A model generated the notes under the pieces. It saw only the letters and a program-made list of their open reading frames with translations. It did not search any database and was not told the DNA's origin. The position numbers and the translations under genes were made by a program. Shown piece by piece: positions 31,047-40,165 of a stretch of DNA of 64,000 nt. The first letter of the stretch is position 1. Each line of letters begins with the position of its first letter. Origin of the DNA: Acanthamoeba lenticulata (lineage: Eukaryota; Discosea; Longamoebia; Acanthamoebidae); contig NAVB01000126.1 in NCBI GenBank assembly GCA_002179805.1, positions 1 to 64,000 of the forward strand, given 5' to 3'.

Positions 31047-31517
31047 ATGTTTTATATTTCTGTGCGTGTGTGCGTGCGGGCCCTCAGGCGTGCTTTTGCC
31101 AGGCAGAAAGAACACCAGCTTGCGCGTGTGCTCGCCACTCTGGCGCGTGTGTGTGCTTTGGTCCGCGGGACCCCAGAATAAAAATTCCTCGGGCACTAAC
31201 CGTCGGCGCGTGGGCGCTCCCCGGATACAGCCGGGGCCTGAGACGGGGGAGTTTGCCGTGCTTCTTCTTCGAGCTTGGGTTGTGTTGGGGGCCTTGTGTG
31301 GTTGGCGCCAATTGGCGCCCGACGAGACCAGGTGGCTGGAGAGGCGTTGGTGTAACTTGGCGGTCCGGAGCACCGTTGCGCAAGCGGAGTGAACGTGGGC
31401 GATTATGTGCACAAAGGAATATGCTTGAAGCAGTAGTCCTGCAACCTCCTTCACACCTCGCCCTTCGTTCACAACTACAACAACTCTCTGCTGCGCCGTC
31501 AAGAAGAAGTCGCCCTC
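31047..31517. other. Intergenic / 5' region of factor B with a 16-bp palindrome
   Basis: 471 bases between the calponin-like gene and the first credible ATG of factor B. A perfect palindrome, GGCGCCAATTGGCGCC, lies at 31304-31319; each half resembles an E2F/DP site (TTGGCGCC). One or more 5' exons of factor B may lie here, because the frame upstream of the chosen ATG is open back to an acceptor-like TAG at about 31437. Confidence 0.4.
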
Positions 31518-33087
31518 ATGAGCGCAGCGATGCCGCCAGCCGAGGGACAGGAGCTCAGGTATGTACTTTAAGTGTGGAGAGGCGCGCTTATGGACTGCGC
31601 ATCTCACTTGGCGGGAATAATGAAGAGCTGTGCTGCAGATGGGCGCGCAGCCACCTCCTCAGACGGTCTACCAACGCGCTCTCAAGCCCAGCCCGAGTGT
31701 CTATCTGCTCGTCCCGCCGGTCGCTCCTTCTTCTGGTCCGGCTCCTTCTCCTCCAGAGGCGGCCGACACATATTCTCACTTGCATCGACCTTATGCAGAG
31801 TCCGCCACCACTACCGAGGCCGCTTCATCCAGTCTCAGGCAGCTTCGGCGACTCCGGCAAGCCCTCGCCGAGCAGGCTGTGCACGTTGAGGCTCGCGTCG
31901 TGGACGCTCGGGGGAACGAGCCAGCCAAATCTCTTGACGGGGTGACGTCCGTTCGGCTCCAAAACGTACGCTTCAGCCTTCTCGCATGGCACAGCCGAGG
32001 GCTGCCCTCACCAAAGGCCCGTGGGTGGGGGGTATGTACGTCAACAGTGTGGGTGGCACGATGGTGTCTATGTGGCCACCTTCAAGAAGCTCAAGCTCCT
32101 CACGACGTCACAACAGAGCGCTGGCTCCAAGTTCCGCCTTCGCTTTCGCCTCCAGTGCACGACGCTGAACCTTGGGCCGCTGGCCGACATGGTGGTGCTG
32201 TCGAACCCGATCGAGGTCTTCTCGCACACCCAGTATCTGGGCGCCTCTTCGACCAGCAGCTCCAGCAGCGACCTCCGCGCCAAGTATGCCAACAACGCGG
32301 TGGGCCTCCACATCAAGGTGATGGAAATGCTCTATGTACGCCAAACGCCCACCCAGGCTCCTCCCTTTGCCGTCGTCGTAGTTGTCCAGAGCCTGAAGCT
32401 TGTTCTGGTGGGTGCTTGGTGGAACAGGCTTGCAAGGAATTAGGGGGCACTCAAGACCTGCTGCACCAATGCGTCCAGGCTGCCTTTGCTGGTCCCTCGG
32501 GTAACCTGCCTTCGGCGCTCTTCTCGTTGGAATCGGGAACGGCGGCAACCCACGAGGGAGCAGCCGAGCCGGCAGGTGGGGTGTCGCATGACTACAACAA
32601 CAGCAGCAGCGGTTCACCGCCTGCTGTCTCGTGGGGAAGGAAGCGGTCTCGGCCACCCTCGCCGCCCGACCGGGACGTTGCCCGCCCTCAGCCAGCGATC
32701 CTGCCTTCTCCTCCGCCGCGGTTGCCGCCGCTGCTCTCCATATTGCCCTCCAGCTTTCTCCCCACCTCCCCGTTCATGCCCAACCGCCTTCCAGACGCGC
32801 TCGTTCCACCTCTGCCGTCGGCGACCGTCAGGCCACCCGCGGGCTTGTGGTCTGCTCAGCCGCCACTGCCGCCCGTCGAGCACACGCGGTCCCTCAGAGC
32901 GCCTCCCCCTCTCTTGTTGCCGCCACAAGACGCGGACTCCGTAGCCACTTCGGACCGGCTGCGGCCTTCGTCGATACGGGGCCTGCTTTCGCTATTGCAA
33001 GAGCAGGTACACGATCTCGGCAGCCGCGATGCTGAGGCTCCGCCCCACGCCAGCCACAAGAAGCGACGAAGGGGTGGTCCCAGCTAG
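31518..33087 (+). CDS. Candidate DNA-binding transcription factor B, paralogue of 23558-25651
   Basis: Exons 31518-31558, 31626-31965, 32048-32335, 32428-33087 give 442 aa in frame; the N-terminus may extend upstream, since the paralogue has about 100 more residues there. Shared core: VLQMGAQPPPQTVYQR, LKPSPSVYL, a variable strand-rich block (VHVEARVVDARGNE), WHDGVYVATFKKLKLLTTSQ, QSAGSKFRLRFRL, VVLSNPIEVFSHTQYL, YANNAVGLHIKVMEML, KELGG. Introns fall at the same codons as in factor A before the CGW/SDW segment and before CKELGG/FKELGG, so the two arose by gene duplication. The C-terminus is Pro/Ser-rich with SIRGLL and a basic KKRRRG tail, both also in factor A. Beta-sandwich DNA-binding role (CudA/STAT-like) is inference. 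Confidence 0.72.
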
Positions 33088-34193
33088 ACCCATATTTCAT
33101 ATTCGCCGTTTCCTCTTAGCTGCGCGGCGATGTCGCGCAGCGCCACTACCGCTTCAGAGAAGCGGAGAGGAAGCTTCCTACCTCCCTGGAGGCAAAGGTG
33201 TGTGTCCTCGAGTTCATCCACAAGAAGACTGCATACCACAAATGCCGTTCTGGTTTGGGTACAAAAAGGGAGTCCTTTGGGAGTTGGTGTTTCTTTTTTG
33301 CGCCACACTCATGAGGTAGAGAGGTAACAAGGCACGAACATCGACGAAGCGAGCCTGCTTGTCAAACAGGAATGGCTGAGGCAGGAACGCAACTATAGGC
33401 GTTGCTTACCCTCGTTTTGCTTCGCTGTATGCCGAGGAGGCCATTCGTAAGGTGACTAACATACTCAGCTTCCGATGACTGCGAGCGGAGGCAGCATGCT
33501 CATTACAGGTCCTGCAAGTGATATTGAAAGTCATCGTTGCCGTGATCGGAGAGGCATTCGCTGGTGGCTTGATGAATAAGGTTGCTTAAACGCAGCTTCT
33601 CTCCTGGAAAGTCGTGGTAAATACTCACAAGGTTCCAGCTCGCCTAGAACCTTTTCACGTCCTGCATTAGAGTCGTTTTGCCTATCCCCGCTTCGTGGAT
33701 TGGGCCGCCCAGTTGTGATGTTCCTTGATGGAATTCTAGCACTTCTGAAGGTTTGAGAGCATGTGGGAGCCAACGCTTGACCTCGCCAAGGTGGACAGGT
33801 TCTTTGGGCTGGATGGCCTGTTCGTCTGCAAAGATCCCAAGAAGACGACCACTACGAGATTCACGCCCTGAGGATTGTGCCCGGCCTCCTCAGCAGAGAG
33901 CTTACAGCAGGTGGCATGAAGGCCATCATTGCCAAGGGCCATCATGTTCTCGCCCTTTTTCCTTAAGGACTTGGCTGGCAAGACTCGATCAGCAGGATCA
34001 CCTTCACCCTCTTCACCACCATGAAGGTCTGACCCAATGACGCGGCTGTCCTAGAGGACGGATTCGTTGTAGAGAGCAAGCAGGTGGCCTGCTATCTGCG
34101 TGACCAGGCGGCCACCCTCATGCTTGTGGAAAACTGGGCCTTGCGCCTCATTGGCGTCTGAATAAAACGTGATGTACTTGTTGAGGCTGCACC
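33088..34193. pseudogene. Region with decayed coding fragments, no intact gene
   Basis: On the plus strand three adjacent stretches look protein-like but lie in different frames and are broken by stops: DLAKVDRFFGLDGLFVC (about 33778-33830), HALRIVPGLLSRELTAGG (33860-33960) and ISRITFTLFTTMKV then VVESKQVACYLRDQAATLML (33985-34160). No GT-AG pairs rescue them cleanly. I do not recognise the family. Near 33124-33156, minus strand, a short stretch reads EAVVALRDIAA and matches the REAVVVALRDIAA exon of the neighbouring SET gene, so part of the region may be a duplicated and decayed piece. It could also be a genuine gene whose exons I have failed to join. Confidence 0.35.
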
Positions 34194-36285
34194 TCAAGCA
34201 TGAGCCTCGCGGTGGCAGCGAGAACAGCCACAGACAAAGTTGTACTCCAAGAGGTCAGCCTGCCGCTCGTCGAACGGTCGGTCGTTCTCGATGTAGCTGT
34301 GGGTCAGCTCCTCGCCGGCGGCAATGTCGCGCAGCGCCACCACGACCGCTTCCCTGGACCGTCGCCACCCGCCCCGCCAGCACAGCTTCTTAGTAACACA
34401 CTTTTGTCATCATCATCATCGATTACGCGCACCGGTTGCGGCCAAACTTGACTTGCGTGTTTGGCTCGCATGAATGCTGTCGTGTTGGGCTCAGTTAGGC
34501 CTCTTCGAGTTTGATCGGGGGGGGGGGATGACGCACGTTCATCATGGCGGCGATAGGGAAGAGCCCGAAGCCCTCAAAGGCCGGGAACATTTCCTGCGCC
34601 TCATCTCCTTCCTCCTCGTCCTCATCATCGTCATCATCATCGGCCTTGCCTTTGCCCTTTCGATCGTTGTCATCTTCATCTTCCGAAGGCTTCGCTGCGT
34701 GGTGATGGTGGCGGTGAGGGGCTGCCGCTTCTCCGTCGGAATCGCAGTCATCGGCAGCTTCGTCGTCGTCATCATCATCAGCGTTGTGCACGGCCTCAAC
34801 CCGTGCAAGCAGCTCGGCGGTGGTTGTCAGGCGCGTCCAGAGGGCCCGTGCCGTATCGGCTTCGAACGGCGGCATCGCTTCGTCGTGCCCGGCAGCCTCA
34901 GCCAGTCCCGCCTCGACTTCTTGCGCCAGCGGCTCCTCCCTGTCGATGCAACGTCGACGTTGTGTGGCGCAGCCAACATCAGCAGCCGACGATACCACAG
35001 CTCGCGAAGTCAGAAGCAAGCCGTGCCCGAGGCTTGACGTGGGAAACGACGCGACTTACCCGGGGAAGAGGTGGTCGTGCAGGCGCGCGGCGAAGGTCTG
35101 CAGCGGAGAGGCGATACGGATCGCATTCTGGTTCATCTCGAGGAGGCCCAATAGCTCCGAGTAAAAGTCCATCGTGAAGAGCTCCTGCAGGGCGCTCTTG
35201 GTCGGGCCTTGCAGCATGACGTATCGGCGGCGCGGAGGCGATGAGCTCAGAGGCGCGAGTGGCGTGGGTCGATGTGATCATTAGTACCTTCGGTGGCAAA
35301 GGGCGAGGGAGAGAGGAAAAGGGCCATCCGCAGCGATGTATAGGACTCCTCGAGCAGCCGCTTCACCATCTCCGGAGAAAACTCATCATCATCATCCTCG
35401 TCAGCATCGTCCTCACGCGCCAGCTTGCGCGACTGCTGGGCGGCGGTGATGATGTCGACCCAGGGGCGGTGGCAGAACGAGTCCAGGAAGCGTCGCGCGT
35501 AGTCCACGTCGGCGGCGCTGTCAGCGGTTCCTGCACGCGCGCCTACGTGAGCAACGAGAAAGGAGCAGGATCCGCAGCGTGACGCATACCTCGGATGGTG
35601 TTGAAGATGCGCACAACGAGGTGCGCGGCGAGGAGGAAGAGTTCGTTGTGCTGCACGGCGTGCTTCTTGAACACGACGAGCGGGTGCAGCTCAGAGTCCA
35701 CGCGGCCAACGCACAGCGCTTCGTGGTGCTCGGCGTAGGCTTCGTCTCGGCAGCGTTCGCTGCAGTACATCTAGTGGCGAGTGTCTTGGCATCAGACACG
35801 ATGGGTCGCAGGGTGGGCACGTGAGGCGCTCAGGCAGAGGAGCGTCACCTCACCACAGGCGTGCCAACACTCGACGACGTCCGTCCGCAAGAGCGCGCCC
35901 TCCGGCAGTAGCACGACTTCATCCTCCTCCTCGCTGAGCGGAAAGTGAGCACGTGCTTCGCACAAAACAACAAGAAAAATCGCAGATGTTACCCCAAAAT
36001 CGCTTCGATTTGTCGTCGATGCCACTTCATCTGGCCTTCCAGCGATTCCAAGAAGGTACAGCAATGGCTGCACGTCCATGCTCTGTGACGATTGGCCACG
36101 TCTTGCACAGCCACGAACGGCAACTCCTTCATCACTGACGTGCCGGCATCAAAGCTTTGAAGCGTGAAGGCGCCTCGGCCCTTGTCCTCCTTCGACACTG
36201 CTGCAACATCAGCAATGAGGCGCACTTCTACGTCCTTCGGGAGAGCGCGAGCGGCGACGGGCAAGAGAACGGGCGCAGTTGCCAT
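34194..36285 (-). CDS. SMYD-type SET/MYND-domain protein (putative lysine methyltransferase)
   Basis: Exons 36285-35993, 35933-35849, 35770-35590, 35530-35288, 35207-35060, 34939-34537, 34476-34433, 34353-34194 total 518 aa in frame. A split SET domain: N-terminal part DKGRGAFTLQSFDAGT, then an MYND-like zinc finger interrupted by an insertion (WTCSHC ... VECWHACGEMYCSERCRDEA, H-x3-C), a helical insert, an Asp/Glu/His-rich tract, the SET core FPIAAMMNHSCEPNTQVKF and GEELTHSYIENDRPFDERQ, and a post-SET CGCSRC. NHSCxPN and GEELxxSY are the cofactor and substrate site motifs of SMYD proteins. The Asp/His/Glu-rich insertion inside the SET domain is unusual in length. The exon 5/6 junction is the weakest; a 27-nt alternative intron was rejected. 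Target is unknown. Confidence 0.85.
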
Positions 36286-36429
36286 CTTGTTGTCGAACAC
36301 AAGATTTGTTTTTCTTTCCCGCCCAAAAGAAATAACAATAATGAATGAAAAATCTCTCTTTACATCTGTGAGTGGGCGAGTAAGAAATTAAGAGCGCATG
36401 TGGACAACGCTGTCGGTTTCCTCTCCCTG

Positions 36430-36804
36430 TCACGGCATGCAGGAAATGAGTAAAAATAAAGATGATATTTTTAAAAGATAATGGCGTACCGCAGGGGGGA
36501 TAAAGCCCTTCCACTTCTCGAGCCTCTTCATGTACTCCTGATTTCATGCAATAAAAATAAAAATAAATTCTTTAGAGTGAATGGTAATGGGAGGAGGTAC
36601 CTCGGCAAGGGGGCGGCACTTCTTGCGATAGTTGACACCCTCCTTGTAGTAGCACTGGTTGAGCTGCCTCTGCAATTCGGCCATCTCTTCAGTGGCCACA
36701 ATGTGCTCAATGGCTCGCTGCTTAATCGCCCGCTGATAGGCCACGGGGTCCTCCGTGTCAAAGTCGGAATCGTTGAAGTCAGGCACCTTGCGTCCACTCG
36801 ACAT
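36430..36804 (-). CDS. NDUFB10: NADH:ubiquinone oxidoreductase subunit NDUFB10 (PDSW)
   Basis: Accessory subunit of mitochondrial complex I, on the intermembrane-space side. Two exons, 36804-36601 and 36537-36430, encode 103 aa. Motifs: DPVAYQRAIKQRAIEHIVAT, then LNQCYYKEGVNYRKKCRPLA with the twin cysteines of the family (C-x-x-x-EGVN-x-x-x-x-C), and LEKWKGFIP. Length and sequence fit the plant-type subunit better than the longer animal one. No cleavable presequence, as usual for this subunit. The last about 15 residues after GFIPP are unrelated to the family and could instead be removed if GTACGCC in exon 2 is a donor to a further exon. Confidence 0.88.
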
Positions 36805-37029
36805 CTTGGCTCAAATCAATTCTTTATTTTGCTGTTTTTTCATCTTTTCTTTTCCGCGAGCTTGGGAAACAGGAAAAAAGGTTTTGGGACGAGAAGAAGA
36901 GGACAACAACGCACGTGTGGCTGGCCTTAATTTTTTTTACAAACCGGCTGGCCAAACCGGCCAGTTGCTTGTCCCACGACTTGTTGTTTGGATCTGATGA
37001 CGAGTGGAGGAATCGGGGTATGATGATAT

Positions 37030-39866
37030 TCAGTGGAAGCGGCCGAGTGAGGCCTTCTTGTAACGAGTGCGTGGGTCGATGGTGTGGGCGCCCATGTTCG
37101 GGTTAAGATCAGCCGGTGATGCTGTCGACTGGTCAAGTTCAAGATGGCGCATGTCAGCGCCAACGTACACAGGGAAAGAGAGCTTCTGTGTGCGTACCAT
37201 CGTCTTAAAGTCGGCGTTCCACTCAGCAACGAGCTTGGCTTCGTCCGCCGTGGCGCCTCGCTCAAAGAGGCCCTTGATGGCCCACGCCAGGTCAAAGCAC
37301 GAGAGAAAGGCCCGGTTGGCGCCTGTGCCCTGCGGCCAGAAGGGCTCCACGAGAGCGTCTCCCACGATACCCACCAGCAAGCGCGCGCCGCCGGAGCCGT
37401 GCACGATCTTGGCCGGCGACGTGCACACCTGCTTCCTGTTGTTGTTGACGACAATGATGAAGATTACAGTCAACTGCAGGAGTTATGCAACAAATCAGGT
37501 CAGCAAACTGCGGACGCACTTGGAAAAGTCAAATATAGCGACGTCATTGACGCCCCGCTTGCTCTTGACCCACTCACACCCTGCAGGCAGGCCTGTGAGC
37601 GTCGCCACCTGCCTCACAAACTCCTGCTCGGCAGCCACACACCGCGTGAGCAGCCGATTGACAGTTCCTACCCAAAGCCTCGGGCAGGAGCCGTACCTCG
37701 AGCTTGTTGCGGTCGAGGTTGTCGGGGGCAAGCAGGGTCTCCACGGGCCGGTCCTCCTTGACGACCCCCTTGCGCAGCAGGCTGGGCCGCTTGGCGGTCA
37801 TGACAAAGTAGTGCGTCTCGCCGCGATAGTAGACCAAGTTCTCGAGCTCGATGTCGTGCGCGGTCTTGAATTTGGCGAAGAAAGGCTGGTTGTACACCGA
37901 CAAGAGGCCAAACTCGGTGAGCCGCTTCTCGTCGGGCGTTTGCGTATTGACAAAGTTGGCCGTGATCCCGATTGCGTCGCTCCCCTTGAACGTTTTCTTC
38001 TCGAACCCGAACTCACGCGCGATTCCCGAGTTGGCTCCTTCAACCACCACCATCATCAAGGAGCCGTGAGCCAATAGCCAAGGTCACACAGAGGCGCTGG
38101 ACATACCCTCCCCGCCAACGAGAACGTTGAACAGGAAACGGTCCTCGTCGTGGCGCTCCTGAGTCTGCACCTCGGCCTTCCAGAGGCCACCGCTCTGTTG
38201 TTGCTGGCTGCGCACGTAGGAGCCATGCACGATGTGTACCCCCAGGAGGAGCCCGATCTTGAGCAGCACCAGCTGCAGCTTCCGAATGGCCACATGACTA
38301 TGCGTATGTTCGCGTCCAGCCCCCCATCCCCCGCGCGGTCAGCCAAGGCCGCAGATGCGGGCGCAGGGCGTCGAGACTCGTACTTGATGCCGCCGGTGCA
38401 AAGCTGCGGGTAGAAATATTTGGCGCCGATGTTCTTGAGGTCGCGAATGGAGCTGTCCCAGATATGCAGCAGGTTGTGCCTTGAGAACTTGCTTCTCTTC
38501 TCCACGACCGTCACCCTGGTCCCGACATGATTCATGCCGCGGTGAGTCATGCGGGGGCTGGCCAGAGGGACGGTTTGCGTACTGGGTGCCAAGGAGGGCG
38601 GCCTCGATGGCCATGCGCAGGCCGGCGGGACCGGCGCCCACAATCAGCACGCGCGGCTTGACGGACGACTTGATGCTGTACTCCTTCTGCAGAAGGAGTG
38701 TCAACAACAGACGCCGCGAAATGATGATAAGAGCGGTAATGGTGTCCAAACCTGCTTGCGCAGCTTGTCGAGCAGCTGGAAGAAGGGCTTCCAGCGTGGG
38801 TGGCCGAACAGGCGCTCGCGCACGGCGTCGTACACCGCGCCGTCATCGGCCGCCTTGCATACCTCCTTGAGCTCCTGTACGCACGTCACCGAGGCTCACC
38901 AATCAGCATCCATTACCCATCAGCGCGCTTTGCAGAGGTCGAGAACGAACGTTGAACCGCTGGCGTGTGGCGAGCAGCGTGTCGCATGCGGCAAAGTCCT
39001 CGAAGGCGCGCACGGCATCGGCCGGGATGTCACCCACGCGGGGACTGAGCCCCGCACGCGATCCAAAGATGTCTTGGTAGGCCGCTACGAGCTCGGCGCG
39101 AGTCAAATCGCCGCTGGCGTCGCCGTCCAGGTGGCCAAACCTGCCCTCCGGCACTCGAGTCATTCCTCATGAGCTGCGAACAACAACAAGAGGGCGAAGG
39201 GCGCACTTCTTCTCAGTGTGGAGGCGGAGCAGCACTTTGGAGACCTGTGGCATGAGCTCCTCCTTCAACTGGTAGAACTCCTCTGCCATGTTGACGGAGG
39301 TGATGCTGTTACTAAACAGACGCATGACAGACGATGCCAAGGAGAGCAACGTCGTACCTGCGTCGATAACGCCATCGCCATCCTTGTCGAATTTCTCAAA
39401 GGCTTGCAAGACCTTCTCGATCTGCTTCACGTCCAACTCTGCATGAGAGAAAAGAACGTAAGCATCAGCAGCAATCAAGTGCTGTGTAGTGATGGCAGAC
39501 TAACCCGGGTGAAGAGAGTGGAGCTTCTGGGCGAGCTCGTTGCGCTCCTCGTGAAAGAGGGAGTTGTAGCCGGCGATGAACTCTTCAATGTCGATGCCGC
39601 CGCTGTGGTCCTTGTCCATCGCATCAAAGTGAAAGTCCATCAACATACGGTCGGCAGCGCCCTTGACTTTGCCAGTCTTCTTCATCTCCTCTATTACCAA
39701 CGCAAATTCGTCTGGTGCAAGACCCCAACCGTGACGTCAGAACTGAGCGCCCACTACTAAAGGGAGGTTATGAAGAGGTTTGCGCACTCTTATCAAGACG
39801 GCCGTTGCCGTCAAGGTCGAACTTCTGAAAGGTGGCTACAATGTTGTTGATTTCCTCCTCTGTCAT
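37030..39866 (-). CDS. Four EF-hands fused to a MICAL-type FAD monooxygenase
   Basis: Twelve exons (39866-39788, 39711-39505, 39438-39358, 39282-39207, 39140-38951, 38874-38752, 38686-38583, 38515-38378, 38297-38107, 38037-37697, 37623-37516, 37428-37030) total 678 aa, exactly in frame. EF-hands: FDLDGNGRLDKNEF (loop 17-28), MDKDHSGGIDIEEF, FDKDGDGVIDAEEF, LDGDASGDLTRAEL. Then the MICAL monooxygenase from its first helices (FEDFAACDTLLATRQRF): FAD motif VLIVGAGPAGLRMAIEAALL, VTVVEKRSKFSRHNLLHIW, IRKLQLVLLK, AIGITANFVN, ENLVYYRGETHYFVMTAKR, VGDALVEPFWPQGTGANR, IDPRTRY. Family knowledge: MICAL oxidises actin Met44/Met47 to dismantle filaments, normally under autoinhibition by CH, LIM and bMERB domains, all absent here. 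Calcium control by the EF-hands is inference. The ATG at 39866 follows an AG, so an upstream exon is possible. Confidence 0.87.
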
Positions 39867-40165
39867 GTCTGCACTTTCGCTCAATCTGTTAGAACGTGGT
39901 GGCTGGTATGTTATGTGTTGTGGGCACAAGGAGGTACCGGGGAAGCGACGAGCCAAGCCCATAGATACCCTGCCGCTCCTGTTCATCGCAGGCAGAGAAG
40001 GGAGAGAGCCTCGTTGGTGCATACTGAGTACGGTAGTTGGTGTAAAAGCGTGTTGTGCTGCGTCCTTGTTGGCTCTGTTGCTGGACAAAGCAGCAAAGAG
40101 GATAACAGAAAAGGCAGGGGAAATGCTGGGGCAGAAAAGACTAAAAGTCGTGACATAAAGGGCGC

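Noticed and set aside
30260..31945. 561-codon open frame on the plus strand
   Set aside because: It runs through several introns of the calponin-like gene and the intergenic space. Only its first part (30260-30490) is real coding sequence.
35033..35060. 27-nt intron joining FPG to LGHG in the SET gene
   Set aside because: Too short for the spliceosome compared with all other introns here; a 120-nt intron with the same phase (35059-34940) was used instead.
36948..36964. CTGGCC-AAACC-GGCCAG inverted repeat upstream of NDUFB10
   Set aside because: A six-base stem is expected many times by chance in 64 kb, and it is not followed by a T-run or repeated elsewhere near starts.
38951..39866. Separate calmodulin-like gene upstream of MICAL
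   Set aside because: The EF-hand exons join the MICAL exons with matching phases and a total that is an exact multiple of three, and there is no stop codon or poly(A)-like signal between them. Kept as one gene, with a transcript test listed.
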